From contig CBDCRZ010000100.1 of NCBI GenBank assembly GCA_965221135.1, positions 1,178,001-1,242,000 on the forward strand: a stretch of DNA of 64,000 nucleotides, read 5' to 3'. Within the stretch, counting starts at the first letter, position 1. The number at the start of each line of letters is the position of its first letter. Shown here piece by piece: positions 8,420-18,557 of the stretch. The position numbers were made by a program, and so were the translations under genes. The DNA comes from Sansalvadorimonas sp965221135. Lineage in GTDB: Bacteria; Pseudomonadota; Gammaproteobacteria; Pseudomonadales; Endozoicomonadaceae. The notes under the pieces were generated by a model that had not been told where the DNA came from, searched no databases, and saw only the letters and a program-made list of their open reading frames with translations.

Positions 8420-9992
8420 TAACTATTCAGATCCCCCCTGACCCGAAGCTGAAATTCTTGGATTTTGTGCCAATATTGGGGAAGTAGTTTTCTGGTCGCC
8501 CGTTATGTCCACCGCCCCCTGAAACCCAACTCATCGCCATGCTGCTTGCCATAATCACTGAGCAGACAGAGATGGTTTGCAAGTTGCAGGAGACCGTTAA
8601 AGTACTTGAAGATCGGCTTAACACAAACAGCAGCAATAGCAGTAAACAACCATCGACTGATGGTTTTACCAAGCCTGGAGACAAGAAACAGCTAAAGCCT
8701 TCCGGCGACGATAATGATGAGAAGCCTTCACCCAAAAGCCTGCGGTCGAGTTCCGGTTTGAAACCCGGCACCCAAAAAGGTCACAAAGGCTGCTGTCTCG
8801 AAGCCGTCGAGCACCCACAACACATTGAGTACCTCCCGGTTCGCGAGTGTGAACTCTGTCACCAGCCGCTCCCCACTGATGGCCCCGTTAAGTTTGTCGA
8901 ATATCAGATCTTCGAACCCGCTCGACCTGGGCAATTTGAAGTCACAGCTTACCGGGCTGAAGTCAGGCGCTGCACCTGTGGCCAGCGGAATCAGGCAGCA
9001 TGGCCCGAGGGCGTCACCGGCTATGTGCAATATGGTCCGAAGACAAGAACTCTGGCTGTTTATCTCCATCAGTATCCACTGGTTCCCTGTCACCGTATCG
9101 CGGAGTTTTTCCAGGATATTTATCACATGCCGGTGAGTGTTGGGTCAGTCTGTCAGTTTCAGAAGACGACCTACGAACAACTGGAATCCTCTGAACTGGC
9201 CATAGCCAGTGCGCTGTTGCACGAAGCGGTACTGGGTGCCGATGAGACGGGCATGCGCGTGGACAGGAAAACCTGGTGGCTTCACGCCTTGCGAAGCGAA
9301 TACTGGACGCTTTACCACCTGAGTCCGAAACGTGGCCGTGTGGCGATGGATGCCATGAGTGTTTTACTTCTGTTCACCGGTGTTCTCGTACACGACCACT
9401 GGAAACCCTACTTTCATTATGGCGTGATTCACGCTTTGTTTAGTGCTCATCACTTGCGTGAGTTGCAGGGTGTTATAGACCGGGACTGCAATCGTTATGC
9501 AACCCGCATGATGCGCCTGTTACAGTTTTCCTGGCACATCACCAAAGGCTTTAGGAAGATCGGCATGGCCGCAATGCCTGCCCTTGTTCAGGTTCGAATT
9601 GAACAACTTTATCAACAGATTTTGACATGTGCCCTGCGGGATGAAGATGCCTTTATGGAGCGGCGAAAACAATACCTCAATGCAAAAAAAACTCGGCGCA
9701 CAAAAGCTTACAACCTGTTCCGGCGGCTGCGGGATTATCAGGCTGAAACCTTGCGTTTTCTAACGGACTTCAGGGTGCCGTCTGACAACAATGGCAGTGA
9801 GCGGGATGTCCGTATGGGCAAGCTCAAGGCGAAAATATTCGGCTGTTTCCGAAGCAAAGCGGGAGCGGCGTGGTTTAGCCGAATCCGCAGTTATATCTCG
9901 TCAGCAAGGAAGCAGGGACTGGATGTTTTTGAGTCTCTTCTTATAGCTGTTGAGAATTACAGCAGGTACCTCTCCTGGGTGCTGAATAGTTA
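8420..9992 (+). mobile_element. IS66-family insertion sequence
   Basis: TAACTATTCAG at 8420-8430 and CTGAATAGTTA at 9982-9992 are perfect inverted terminal repeats of the IS66 type, 1573 bp apart, enclosing a tnpC-like transposase gene. The group II intron abuts the left repeat. I see no 8-bp target duplication next to the ends, so either the flanks have changed or one side was rearranged. The accessory tnpA/tnpB genes of full IS66 elements are absent. Confidence 0.78.
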
Positions 9993-10146
9993 CCTATTTT
10001 ATACCGTTTCAGGTTTTATCCCGTACACAGCCTCCAGGCACATAACTGGGTACTTTAGGGATACTTTTCAAATAAAAAATGACAACTCTAAAACTATTAG
10101 CTATTTAATAGTAACCAACGACACTGATCTCATAGTCGTCATATAA
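8539..10146 (+). CDS. IS66-family transposase (TnpC-like) with read-through tail
   Basis: The protein has an N-terminal coiled coil with Asn/Ser-rich linker (about 1-75), a Cys-containing zinc-binding region (CELCHQPL, RRCTCGQ) and an IS66 DDE core: LGADETGMR, GVLVHDHWKPYF and NGSERDVRMGKLKAKIFGCF. The normal end of this family lies inside the right terminal repeat, where the reading WVAE-stop is usual. Here the sequence reads TGGGTGCTGAATAG, one base short of that arrangement, so translation runs past the IS end and adds roughly 50 unrelated residues. The catalytic part looks intact. Its role is transposition of the surrounding element. Confidence 0.88.
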   Translation: MLLAIITEQTEMVCKLQETVKVLEDRLNTNSSNSSKQPSTDGFTKPGDKKQLKPSGDDNDEKPSPKSLRSSSGLKPGTQKGHKGCCLEAVEHPQHIEYLPVRECELCHQPLPTDGPVKFVEYQIFEPARPGQFEVTAYRAEVRRCTCGQRNQAAWPEGVTGYVQYGPKTRTLAVYLHQYPLVPCHRIAEFFQDIYHMPVSVGSVCQFQKTTYEQLESSELAIASALLHEAVLGADETGMRVDRKTWWLHALRSEYWTLYHLSPKRGRVAMDAMSVLLLFTGVLVHDHWKPYFHYGVIHALFSAHHLRELQGVIDRDCNRYATRMMRLLQFSWHITKGFRKIGMAAMPALVQVRIEQLYQQILTCALRDEDAFMERRKQYLNAKKTRRTKAYNLFRRLRDYQAETLRFLTDFRVPSDNNGSERDVRMGKLKAKIFGCFRSKAGAAWFSRIRSYISSARKQGLDVFESLLIAVENYSRYLSWVLNSYLFYTVSGFIPYTASRHITGYFRDTFQIKNDNSKTISYLIVTNDTDLIVVI

Positions 10147-10215
10147 GGTGTGCACTGTGTTTACTTTGACGTCTATTATCAGTCTGCACGTTTACCAAGC
10201 TATTAGGAAACGACT

Positions 10216-11355
10216 ATGTTTTCATGCAAGATGAATACGCTTAGTAAAGATTTTCTGTTTTGTATATTCCTTATACTACCCGGTTTTGCACTGGCAGATA
10301 TGTTGTTGCCCCGTAGTTATCATCCATTTCATGACAAAGCCTGGCATGGAGATATTGAATATGTCTATTTAGATATTAAAAAAACCAAACAGACGGCGCA
10401 GTGTCGCCTGACCTTATACAAAACGCAGAAGTGGACTCAAACACTTACAGATCCGAAAACAAAAAAAAAGATTATTAAACCTATCCCGGAGCAGCTTTCG
10501 ATAAGGATTGTACCTTACAATACAAGGGAATACTGCCCATTTAATCATACACACACAGTGGATCTAAAGGATGTAATTGATGAGAAAGATTCATCAAAAC
10601 TTCATTTGAACCTGGGTTTTAGCGCAATAGAGAAATATAAAAAGGTGATTGCACCGGATTTCCTTAATAACCCCGACAATGATTTACTAACCGTAACTGC
10701 AAGTTATGCTAAAGATGCTGATTCAGATCTTTTAACCGCAAGTGATCTCACAGATCTTCACTCAACGCCAGAAAAACCCCGCGACTTTACGACAATACGT
10801 GAAATCTCTGGAAAGAGAAATTTTGCAGTGAAAAACGCCAAAAACACTTGGCATACGGGAATAACTCTAAGAGCCTTCACCAGAGATGAACCTATCAATG
10901 TGAAAATCCGAATTGATAAATGGAGTTCGATAAAATATAACTTGTCAGCTTGTACGAATCGCAATTGTCTCAGAGGTATCAGTAATTACTATGAGTGCAG
11001 TCAAAACAACAGTCCATGTTGTGGTGGTGATGGCTGTGGCTCTTGGGATACAGATAATAAGGAATACTTTGATTTACCTCCAAATACAACAGTGCAACTA
11101 TTTTCATTAGCAGGTATGTTTATATTTTCTTGGCGCTTTCCTGTTCCAGGGGATTACAGAATATCAATGTGGGGACCGCTGCCTAATCTGCAACAAATAT
11201 CGCAGATATACAATCCTTCTTGTGGAAACAAAGATAACGATAAATGCTGGAAGCTAGTGACAGACCCGATGGACTTCAATTTCACCTCGGACTATTGGCA
11301 AAGTTCAGAGAAATTAAATTCAGTGGCCATCTTCTGTAATCCTAACTCATTATAG
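10216..11355 (+). CDS. Secreted cysteine-containing protein of unknown function
   Basis: The 379-residue product starts with a clear Sec signal peptide (hydrophobic FLFCIFLILPGFALA, then cleavage before DMLLP). It has a good ribosome site, AGGAAA six bases before the ATG. The mature part is hydrophilic and contains a Cys-dense segment near residues 250-280 (ACTNRNC, YYECSQNNSPCCGGDGCG), suggesting disulfides in the periplasm or outside the cell. A second short Cys pair lies near the C terminus. I recognise no domain. It stands alone, between an IS66 element and another small secreted protein gene on the same strand, and both may have arrived with mobile DNA. Confidence 0.7.
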   Translation: MFSCKMNTLSKDFLFCIFLILPGFALADMLLPRSYHPFHDKAWHGDIEYVYLDIKKTKQTAQCRLTLYKTQKWTQTLTDPKTKKKIIKPIPEQLSIRIVPYNTREYCPFNHTHTVDLKDVIDEKDSSKLHLNLGFSAIEKYKKVIAPDFLNNPDNDLLTVTASYAKDADSDLLTASDLTDLHSTPEKPRDFTTIREISGKRNFAVKNAKNTWHTGITLRAFTRDEPINVKIRIDKWSSIKYNLSACTNRNCLRGISNYYECSQNNSPCCGGDGCGSWDTDNKEYFDLPPNTTVQLFSLAGMFIFSWRFPVPGDYRISMWGPLPNLQQISQIYNPSCGNKDNDKCWKLVTDPMDFNFTSDYWQSSEKLNSVAIFCNPNSL

Positions 11356-11769
11356 GGGCAATCTGTACGGATTACCCATATTTAAATATAGCGACCGTCG
11401 TATGATATCTTCATACTTGTTGAAGTTAGATATTATAAACAATGTTGGCGGTCGTTTTTTCGCAAAGTGCGGGAATAAAAAATCCTTCAGAGTTAGGAGC
11501 TAGAATTCTGAAGGATGCTGAATGGCGAGTGTTTTTTAAGCCGTCAAGGTGCTCGGTCTACAAGGAGCACTGCGGGTGACCATCTATTCACGAAAAATCA
11601 GAACTTGAACGTTTACCCATTTTTGTTCAGGAATAATGATCGATTTCTTCTACTATCTTTCTACTAAATAACCATAGGTTTTCTAAATATAATCATGGAA
11701 AGATTCTTACCTTGAAAACAGAATATAGACTACATTATCACGATGATAACTGTTAATGGTGGGATTGTT
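11356..11769. other. Intergenic region with possible weak terminator
   Basis: GCGACCG near 11391 can pair with CGGTCG near 11450, which is followed by TTTTTT. This might end transcription of the upstream gene, but the loop is long (about 55 bases). Nothing else is recognisable up to the next start. Confidence 0.35.
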
Positions 11770-12117
11770 ATGAAATCTTTTCCAGCGTTTTTGGCTTTAC
11801 CATTTTGTGTGTGTTCTTTCTCGTCGCAAGCCGCCCCCGACCCCTGTATTTCAGAACTTAAAATCATACAACATTCATTAGAGGCCGAGGGTGGCTGGCA
11901 TGGACCTATTGCTAATGATCCTAATGATAATGGCTGGCTTCGTTGGATAGAAATTATCCCAGGGATTCATAAAGATAAAAATAATCGCGTTGTATGCAAA
12001 GCAATTGGTACATACTATGGTGATTACTATCCAGGTGGTCCAGATGGGACGGATCCTGATTATCCAGGATGCCAGTGGTATCCAGGACAATTGAATGATA
12101 CCTTCAGTTATTATTAA
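11770..12117 (+). CDS. Small secreted hypothetical protein
   Basis: I place the start at the ATG at 11770, which gives 115 residues. It begins directly with a signal peptide (MKSFPAFLALPFCVCSF, cleavage after QAA), and GGTGGGA lies about six bases upstream. An in-frame ATG at 11743 would add nine residues with no clear benefit. The mature protein of about 90 residues is acidic and rich in Gly, Trp, Tyr and Asp (YYGDYYPGGPDGTDPDYPG), with Cys residues near both ends. No family is recognised. It is followed at once by transposase remnants. Confidence 0.6.
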   Translation: MKSFPAFLALPFCVCSFSSQAAPDPCISELKIIQHSLEAEGGWHGPIANDPNDNGWLRWIEIIPGIHKDKNNRVVCKAIGTYYGDYYPGGPDGTDPDYPGCQWYPGQLNDTFSYY

Positions 12118-12141
12118 TATTACTCGAGTTTAGAGTGAACA

Positions 12142-12548
12142 GTCTTTAATCATTGCCAGAAACAAGCGCAAAATGGCGGCCTCAAACCTACTAAAGAAGA
12201 AGCCGCCATACTCACTCAAGAACAGAAAACCATCCTCGGCAAGCTCGGCTATTACATCTCTTTTCTGGCTCTGGCGCTACCCTCAAGATCAGTACCAACG
12301 TTCTGTGAACTGCTGGTCGCCAGCATGATCACCGCCGAGGGTTTTGTCACCCGGACATGGCTCCAGGGTAGGATGCACAACTTTTGGGGCAGCTATCACA
12401 AATGGCTGGAAACAGGCCGCTGGCAAAGCTACCGAACCGTAGCCCGCTTTATGCAGTTATGCTGCCTTGCCATTCCTGAAACGCAGCCTTTGTTTCTGGT
12501 CATAGATGATACTCTTGTGCTCCGTTTTAAAAAAGGGGGCGTAAAAAA
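12142..12548 (+). pseudogene. Transposase N-terminal fragment cut by an IS4 element
   Basis: An open frame without a proper start runs from just after a TGA at about 12140. It encodes a transposase-like N terminus ending in LFLVIDDTLVLRFKK, where the Asp pair is the first catalytic position of a DDE enzyme, probably of the IS701-like group. The frame then runs into the left end of the IS4 element at 12549 and loses homology. No continuation is visible right of that element, so the other half was deleted. Confidence 0.65.
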
Positions 12549-14181
12549 GGGGGCGGAGTCGAATGGCACTAACTTAAAGCTTCTTGCCACGGCTTTTACC
12601 CCGGTGTTCCAGCCACCACTTCCTGATGGAGACTGCTCTGTGTTTTCAGTGTGATACAAGGTTCGTCAACCATCGATGCCCTTGGTGCCGACATCAGCTG
12701 ATAAGGCTTGGACAGCGCTTAACACACCGTGGTTCCCTGCGCCCTGGCCTGGCGGGTACAGTTGCGCCGGCGATTGCTTTGTAGAGTAAACTCATTAGCC
12801 GTTGTTTTTCTCCCGTCTTGTCAGCTTCAGGGACACCTATGAGAGGTTCCCACTGTCTTAGTGCCTGCAGGCTTGCTTTGGCGCTTATCTGACTGAGAGG
12901 TGAGGCGTTTTTCTGCGAGGCTTTCAACATGATTATTCGCAAACTGTTATAAACAATCAAATGCATTGTGATTTCTTTATATATCATGTCCGGAGATTTG
13001 CAGCGTAAAACGTCCATGCCTAATGTCGTTTTTATATCCCGGAAAAAGAGTTCAACATGCCAGCGACGATAATAAAGTTCAGCGTCATCTCTCGCTGGAT
13101 AACGTTCAGCATCCATCAATGTCGTCACAATGTAGAACTGTTTCACCCTATAACCAGGCTGGTCGACGGTGACTTTGATCTGACGTAACACTAGCTGTTC
13201 AGGGAGGCTCTCCCACTCCTGAAAGGAATAGCTCAGATTTTTGTACCATTTAGGCTTTGGCCATGTAATCAGCAAGTCATCCGTCCCCAAAACCTCTAGA
13301 GCTTCACTGTCCTTTACCGGTGTTCGCCGTGCAAGGGTAATGACGGAATCAACACCACGCTCCTGAAATTTGGCGACATCAAAATAACTACAAAACCCTT
13401 TATCTCCCAAGAAAATATCACCGGCCTGGAACCTATCCCACTGTTGCCGCAGTTATGCAACTCATGATTTTTTTGTTGCCCATACGGTAACTGACCAGTC
13501 CGCCTGTGTGTAGATCAAAGCAGGCACACAAGCGTGCCGAGGGAAAAACACAGCCAGGCTTTTGGTTCCTGGATTGGAGCCATACCTCCTGATTAGCCTC
13601 TGTATCAGGCATGCTGAGTCCGGTCCCATCAACGACAAATACTCGACGGTTATGCCAGGAGCGATCAATGTCGTTTTTCAGAAGCTCATCAGATGTTTGC
13701 CCGCTGGAGAACCTCATCCAACATTGTTTGCCCAAGCTTCCTGCGGGCCTTACAGTAGGCTGCTGTCGATGAGGAAGCTTGATAGGGTTCTTGGCAGCAA
13801 AGGCCTGAATTTTGCGGACGACTTCCCGACAACCACCGTCTGCATCAAGAACTTGTGAAAAGAACCCCCAGAGACTATTGGCCTTCGTAAACAAGCGCCT
13901 TCGACTGAATGCCCCAGAGGAAGATTGTTCTGTGGCTATTGTGATGAATGAATGACCCGAAGTATTCACCCATCTGGGTCAGGTTTGACTTCTTGATCTG
14001 GTCACGTTGAGCGGCGACCTTCTGGCTGGCTGACCGGGGTTTACGACGCAGGGTCGGCAGATGAAAGCCCGGCAGAAAGAGTGTTGTTTTTATCATAAGG
14101 AATTATCCCATTCCCGAGGGATATATTCCTCACAAATTGATGTCGACCGGTCTTAAGTTAGTGCCATTCGGCTCTGACCCC
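12549..14181 (-). mobile_element. IS4-family insertion sequence, decayed
   Basis: The ends are matching inverted repeats. GGGGGCGGAGTC then GAATGGCACTAACTTAA lies at 12549-12577, and its near-complement lies at 14153-14181. The element is about 1.63 kb with one transposase gene on the minus strand, and it sits inside another transposase fragment. The same ends form the short element at 33344-33495, and the outermost bases are shared with the MITE-B copies. Confidence 0.75.
12694..14096 (-). pseudogene. IS4-family transposase in three frames
   Basis: Three consecutive minus-strand frames rebuild one DDE transposase. The first, 14096 to 13875, has the N-terminal LPGFHLPTLRRKPRSASQK. The second, 13969 to 13433, has the first catalytic Asp in VFVVDGTGLSMPDTEAN. 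The third, 13410 to 12694, has MGDKGFCSYFDVAKF with the second Asp and the Y-x2-R-x3-E-x6-K signature in YRRWHVELFFRDIKTTLG. Frameshifts lie near 13900-13970 and 13410-13435, so the enzyme is inactive. It belongs to the element bounded at 12549 and 14181. Confidence 0.83.
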
Positions 14182-14553
14182 TTTATTGCTTTTATTGGTT
14201 ATCACCGTTTGTAAAAACATGTGGAATACAGGAATGAGGTAGAGATGAATAAGATTTAACTTCTTTGTTGACCCGATGACTGAGCCGTGTATAGATGAAG
14301 ATGCCCACCCATACTAACCAGCATGTCAAAAACATTCCTTGGCTATTAAGGTCAAATACTGCCGACGATTCACCAATGAAACACAGACCTTTATGCTTCA
14401 AGCAACAACCAGGAATACCGGTACATCATTAGTGGTGCCAGCGCAGGTTAATACAAGCAGCACTGATAAGCTGGGTCGGGCTTTTTTTTTGCCGGAAAGT
14501 CGGTCTATAAAGTCTTATATGTTGCCGTAGACGTCGCGCTATATATTCCTAGG
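14182..14553. other. Intergenic region
   Basis: No gene is supported. A T9 run occurs at about 14482-14490 after a GC-rich stretch (GCTGGGTCGGGC). This is compatible with a terminator, but the stem is poor. Confidence 0.3.
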
Positions 14554-14559
14554 ATGGCC

Positions 14560-16215
14560 ATGTATGTCGTCGGCAGTAAACCAGTGCCGCTCCTTCGAGC
14601 AATTAAACAACGTCCTGATACGGCTTATTATTTCTTTAATATTTCTACTGTTGCAATAGCTGAAATGTTCTCTTTGATTGGTGTTGAAAAATTACTAGAA
14701 AATGAATGCGATAGACTTCGTAGCAGCAGAGCGCCATACGTCATGAAATCGATAATACTTACCACTTTTGACTTATTAAATATTATACGGAGGGTTTTTG
14801 CGCTTTCAGTTGGGTTGTTCCCTTTATTAAGTGTTGGATACTTAAGTTTTTTTTGGATTATCTGTAAGTGTGTTCAACACCCTGAGGTCGAAGCAATCAA
14901 AAGAGAGAGACAGAAATATATAAATAATCTATTAATTAATATGGTGAGAAGTTACCACCCTCTTCATGACATAAAGTTTAAATTGAGACTTAATAATCAT
15001 TTGACCCGGATATTTAGCGAGACCAGATTTTATTTACCGGAAGAAGTTGATATTTACAAGATCATCCCTAAGAAAAAGTTAATAGCGACAGTTTTAAATA
15101 CTATAAAAAATGACCCAGACCCCGCTAAAAGGCAGACTTGTTTACATATGGGCCCAGATTTTTATCAATTATCGGAAGCGTTTCCTGCATATGTTGAAGC
15201 TCAATATTCTAAACACAGGGGTCATTTCACCGGGAAAATACCTCAAAGTTTTAATGTTGTTTTTGATAAGGCAAGTAATGAGCATAACGATCTTACTGCT
15301 CGCTATTTTGATTTTATTGATAGAAAATTTTTAGAGTTATCGTGGCTTAAGAAAAAATGTATGAAAAATACGTGGGATTGCCTTAATCGTTATTGGCTAG
15401 AGGAAAATTACAAAGGTTTAGTTGTTCTCGGGCAAGAGGAAATATTGGATATTTTTCAGGATGAACTCAATACTGTACTGGATGGACTTTATCTAAAGCT
15501 GGCTAAATCTCGTAGAAAATCCTATAAACTAGCCCATAAAACTGTGCCCTCTGCCAAATCCTCAGCGGTCGAGGATCTACCTGACGATAAACAGGAAGAA
15601 CCGGTTTTCTATCCGGATACTATGTCCGAGCCGGTCATCAGCGCTTATGTGAAATACCATTTGGCTGTCAGTCGTGAAGAACCCGAAAAACCCGGCCGGA
15701 TTAGAAAACTGGGAAGGTCTGTATCACAATTGATCAGGCTCACTCCTCCTGCACCTAAAGATCCTCCAGTATTAACAGAAGAATATTCACAACAACTTCT
15801 GGAGATGCTGGGTACGCAAAGAGAATTACATAACAGGATGTACCTCGTTAAGCACTGTATGGATAAACTTATAGCCTGTGATGGTTGGCAGTCATCCAGA
15901 ATAGGGCGTGGTATTCTTCCGCTCACACTTCAAGTAAAAGAGGGAGGTGAGACGCTTCCTGTATACCATATATCCTGTGGTAAAAAAGGACAGCCCCAAA
16001 AAACTGCAACACTGGTGTTCGCTAATATTAACAATAATTTTACCCTACTGGCTGTTGCTGAGCATACGGGCTTGTCTGGCGCAACAACCTACAAATGTCT
16101 TTGGAGGGATCCAGAGTGGGATATCGGAACTATCATTTCCTATAGTCAGACTGCAGTTTTCAAGAAAAAAACGGCAGTACAGCCAAAATCATATCAGAAC
16201 ATTACACAATTTTAG
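14560..16215 (+). CDS. Large hypothetical protein with hydrophobic N-terminal region
   Basis: The preferred start is the ATG at 14560, with AGGA five bases upstream; an ATG at 14554 overlaps that ribosome site. The protein has about 550 residues. A strongly hydrophobic stretch lies around residues 65-105 (VFALSVGLFPLLSVGYLSFFW), long enough for one or two membrane helices. A basic helical middle follows, then a Pro/Glu linker (about 340-420), and a C-terminal globular domain containing WQSSRIGRGILPL, PVYHISCGKK and LVFANINNNFTLLAVAEHTG. That C-terminal part has the feel of a small alpha/beta enzyme or nuclease, but I cannot name it. It lies alone between repeat elements, which with its composition suggests acquired DNA. 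Confidence 0.6.
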   Translation: MYVVGSKPVPLLRAIKQRPDTAYYFFNISTVAIAEMFSLIGVEKLLENECDRLRSSRAPYVMKSIILTTFDLLNIIRRVFALSVGLFPLLSVGYLSFFWIICKCVQHPEVEAIKRERQKYINNLLINMVRSYHPLHDIKFKLRLNNHLTRIFSETRFYLPEEVDIYKIIPKKKLIATVLNTIKNDPDPAKRQTCLHMGPDFYQLSEAFPAYVEAQYSKHRGHFTGKIPQSFNVVFDKASNEHNDLTARYFDFIDRKFLELSWLKKKCMKNTWDCLNRYWLEENYKGLVVLGQEEILDIFQDELNTVLDGLYLKLAKSRRKSYKLAHKTVPSAKSSAVEDLPDDKQEEPVFYPDTMSEPVISAYVKYHLAVSREEPEKPGRIRKLGRSVSQLIRLTPPAPKDPPVLTEEYSQQLLEMLGTQRELHNRMYLVKHCMDKLIACDGWQSSRIGRGILPLTLQVKEGGETLPVYHISCGKKGQPQKTATLVFANINNNFTLLAVAEHTGLSGATTYKCLWRDPEWDIGTIISYSQTAVFKKKTAVQPKSYQNITQF

Positions 16216-16223
16216 ATTTATGG

Positions 16224-16328
16224 AAAAAAGGGTCGGAGCCATTTTGGGAACGAAAGCCCCATACCACTTATGGTTATCAAAACACCTTTTTGTACTAATG
16301 CACCTAAAATGACTCCGCCCCTTTATTG
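16224..16328. repeat. MITE-B copy 1, about 105 bp palindromic element
   Basis: The ends GGGTCGGAGCCATTTT and AAAATGACTCCGCCCC are near-perfect inverted repeats, flanked outside by A-rich and CTTTATTG sequence. The outer tip (CAATAAAGGGGCGGAGTC in complement) is the same as the tip of the IS4 element, but the interior differs. Related copies lie at 2195, 22472 and 34699. Confidence 0.7.
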
Positions 16329-16329
16329 C

Positions 16330-16670
16330 AAAAGAACTGGCTGATAGCTTAAACCTTAAAACCAATATGACAGTACAGTGCTTGATGTTGGCTGCGGAAT
16401 TGGGGGCGCATCTCGTCATCCGGCTTCTGGTTTCTGGCTTCTGAGAATGCCTGCCATGTTACGAGGTTAGATATAACCAAAGAGTACTGCTCTGTTGCCC
16501 AGCCGCTGAGCCAACGGCTAAAGCTCGACACCCTGACCAGCTTCCATACGGGTAACGCAATCACAATGCCCTTTACAGACATTCAGCTTAAAAACTTGAA
16601 AGATAACCGTATTGTGCTTATACAACTGCTGGCAAAAAATGAGCGTACAATTGCTACTCAACCATAAGCA
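16330..16670 (+). pseudogene. SAM-dependent methyltransferase remnant
   Basis: Pieces in different frames rebuild part of a class I methyltransferase: KELADSLNLKTNMTV, then LDVGCGIGGASRHPASG (SAM-binding motif I), then ITKEYCSVAQPLSQRLKLD and SFHTGNAITMPFTDIQLKNL. The order and spacing match small-molecule N- or C-methyltransferases. Start, end and catalytic region are missing and there are several shifts, so the gene is dead. It lies directly next to MITE-B copy 1. Confidence 0.65.
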
Positions 16671-16855
16671 CCTGACTGTTGGTTTAAAGCATGCTCAAAG
16701 GATATGGCTCATACAACGAATGACTATGTGTTCAAAGTGGTGACAATGGCTATTGGCAAGGAATAAAAACCAGACCCGACAAACACAAAAACATGACTGA
16801 TGCTCTATCCTTGCCTTCCAAGCTCTGTTTTGAAAGAGCTAAGACAGGGTTCAAT

Positions 16856-18532
16856 ATGAATGCATTGTGGCCAGTTGAACGCAAGGTTTTCAGATACACA
16901 GGATACTTTGCGTACCGGGCATCATCAAAAAAACTGAGTGTGGTGTTAATACTTTTCTCTGTGATGTTCTCTCCCACAATACTGGCAGTAAGATTTGAAG
17001 TGTTTTCCGCTTGTAATGCGGGAGATCTGAAATACCTGAGGATGTTGACGGGTAAGTGGAACAATATTGGTGTGCAACCTCAGGATTTCGATGGCCTGTA
17101 CTCCTATCCGACGTTTTCCAACCCTGTAACATGTTTGATGGTTGCTGCGTCCAGAGGGCACAACAATATTGTAGAGTACCTCCTCCAACATACGATGGGT
17201 GCTACCACCACCAAAAGGCATGAAACCGCCTTACACTTTGCCGCCCACTCCGGGCACCTCGACGTAGTAAAAACATTGCTGGATCACAGATTTGATGTGA
17301 ATGCACAAAACGTCGATGGAGATACACCCCTGTCTATAGCAATTCGCCAAATAGACCAGTCAGCTGAGAATGTGGCACTTTACCTGATTGAAAGGGGAGC
17401 TGAGTTTCATTGGCAGGATAATAACGGGTCAACTGCATTGCATCTGGCAGCAAAACATGGCTATAAAAGGCTTGTCAGCAAACTATTACAGCTGCATGCC
17501 AACCCCCACGCTGAAGACAAGTTTGGCTCTTCGACCCTGCTTTATTCGGTTCGCAATCAGAGCCCTGATATTGCCAATATGCTTATAGCTCAGAATCTGA
17601 ATGTCAATAAAGCCAACGACCATGGCACCACACCGTTAATGAGAGCCTCTGAAAAAGGGCATTCAAAAGTTGTGGAAGCACTCCTGAAGGCAGGAGCTAA
17701 CGCAAAGCTAATGAGCCCACAGGGGTCGGCTCTTATGCACGCGGCAATGAATGGTCACGCACATATTATTGAACAGCTTGCCCAGGCCGGTGCAAGAGTA
17801 AACGAAATGGATAGAACCCGTAACCAGCCTATTCATATAGCCGCTGCCTTGAATCACCTTAAAGCCGTTAAGACCCTGGTGAAGTTAGGCGCAGATGTTG
17901 ATGGCATGCAACGCTTCATTACTCCTTTATTTATGGCTGCCACTAACGGACATACAGATATGGTCAAATTACTTTTGTCGCATGGAGCCTCTCCTGAGAC
18001 TTTGTATGCGGACATACCAACCCCTTACCAAATGGCAGCACACAATAGCAAACTGGAGGTTATGAAAGAGTTGGTAAAAAAAAGCGTAGATGTAAACAGC
18101 ATCACGTCATTCCCAACAAGAGGAAACGCCCTTTTTACTGCGGCCAAAAAAGGAAACTGGCAAGTCGCGAAGCTATTATTGCAGCATAAGGCGGATCCTC
18201 GGATAACAACACCGCTAACTCCACACATCCACTGTTCACCCATGGAAGCCGCTATTTTCAAAGGGCACAGACAAACTGTGTTTCAGCTGGCTCAAGACCC
18301 CCGGTCAACCAGCAGTGTTGGTACGCTGGGAGTGATGGCAGCGGCTATACAGGGCATGAATATAAGGGGCACTGCTGAGGCTAATCCAAAAAAGGAAATG
18401 CCTGCCCCTGTTCATATGCTGTCTTCATCAGCAGCGACAGAAAATAATTCCGCCGAGTTGAAACAGAAGGGTGACAACATCCCTCTTCTGAGCCTGGCAA
18501 AAAGGTTCATCATTCCCAAATATAAACATTAA
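16856..18532 (+). CDS. Ankyrin-repeat protein with N-terminal signal/anchor
   Basis: I choose the ATG at 16856, which has AGGG six bases upstream; an upstream in-frame ATG at 16793 lacks a site. The 558-residue product has a basic N terminus and a hydrophobic helix (VVLILFSVMFSPTILA) typical of a signal peptide or anchor. About eleven ankyrin repeats follow, for example ETALHFAAHSGHLDVVKTLL, STALHLAAKHGYKRLVSKLL and TTPLMRASEKGHSKVVEALL. The last ~90 residues are non-repetitive. Ankyrin repeats bind proteins. In host-associated bacteria they often act inside host cells, but that role here is inference. An ankyrin pseudogene lies at 27590-28089. Confidence 0.9.
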   Translation: MNALWPVERKVFRYTGYFAYRASSKKLSVVLILFSVMFSPTILAVRFEVFSACNAGDLKYLRMLTGKWNNIGVQPQDFDGLYSYPTFSNPVTCLMVAASRGHNNIVEYLLQHTMGATTTKRHETALHFAAHSGHLDVVKTLLDHRFDVNAQNVDGDTPLSIAIRQIDQSAENVALYLIERGAEFHWQDNNGSTALHLAAKHGYKRLVSKLLQLHANPHAEDKFGSSTLLYSVRNQSPDIANMLIAQNLNVNKANDHGTTPLMRASEKGHSKVVEALLKAGANAKLMSPQGSALMHAAMNGHAHIIEQLAQAGARVNEMDRTRNQPIHIAAALNHLKAVKTLVKLGADVDGMQRFITPLFMAATNGHTDMVKLLLSHGASPETLYADIPTPYQMAAHNSKLEVMKELVKKSVDVNSITSFPTRGNALFTAAKKGNWQVAKLLLQHKADPRITTPLTPHIHCSPMEAAIFKGHRQTVFQLAQDPRSTSSVGTLGVMAAAIQGMNIRGTAEANPKKEMPAPVHMLSSSAATENNSAELKQKGDNIPLLSLAKRFIIPKYKH

Positions 18533-18557
18533 GAGTTAATCCTCCTTAACCCGGTGA

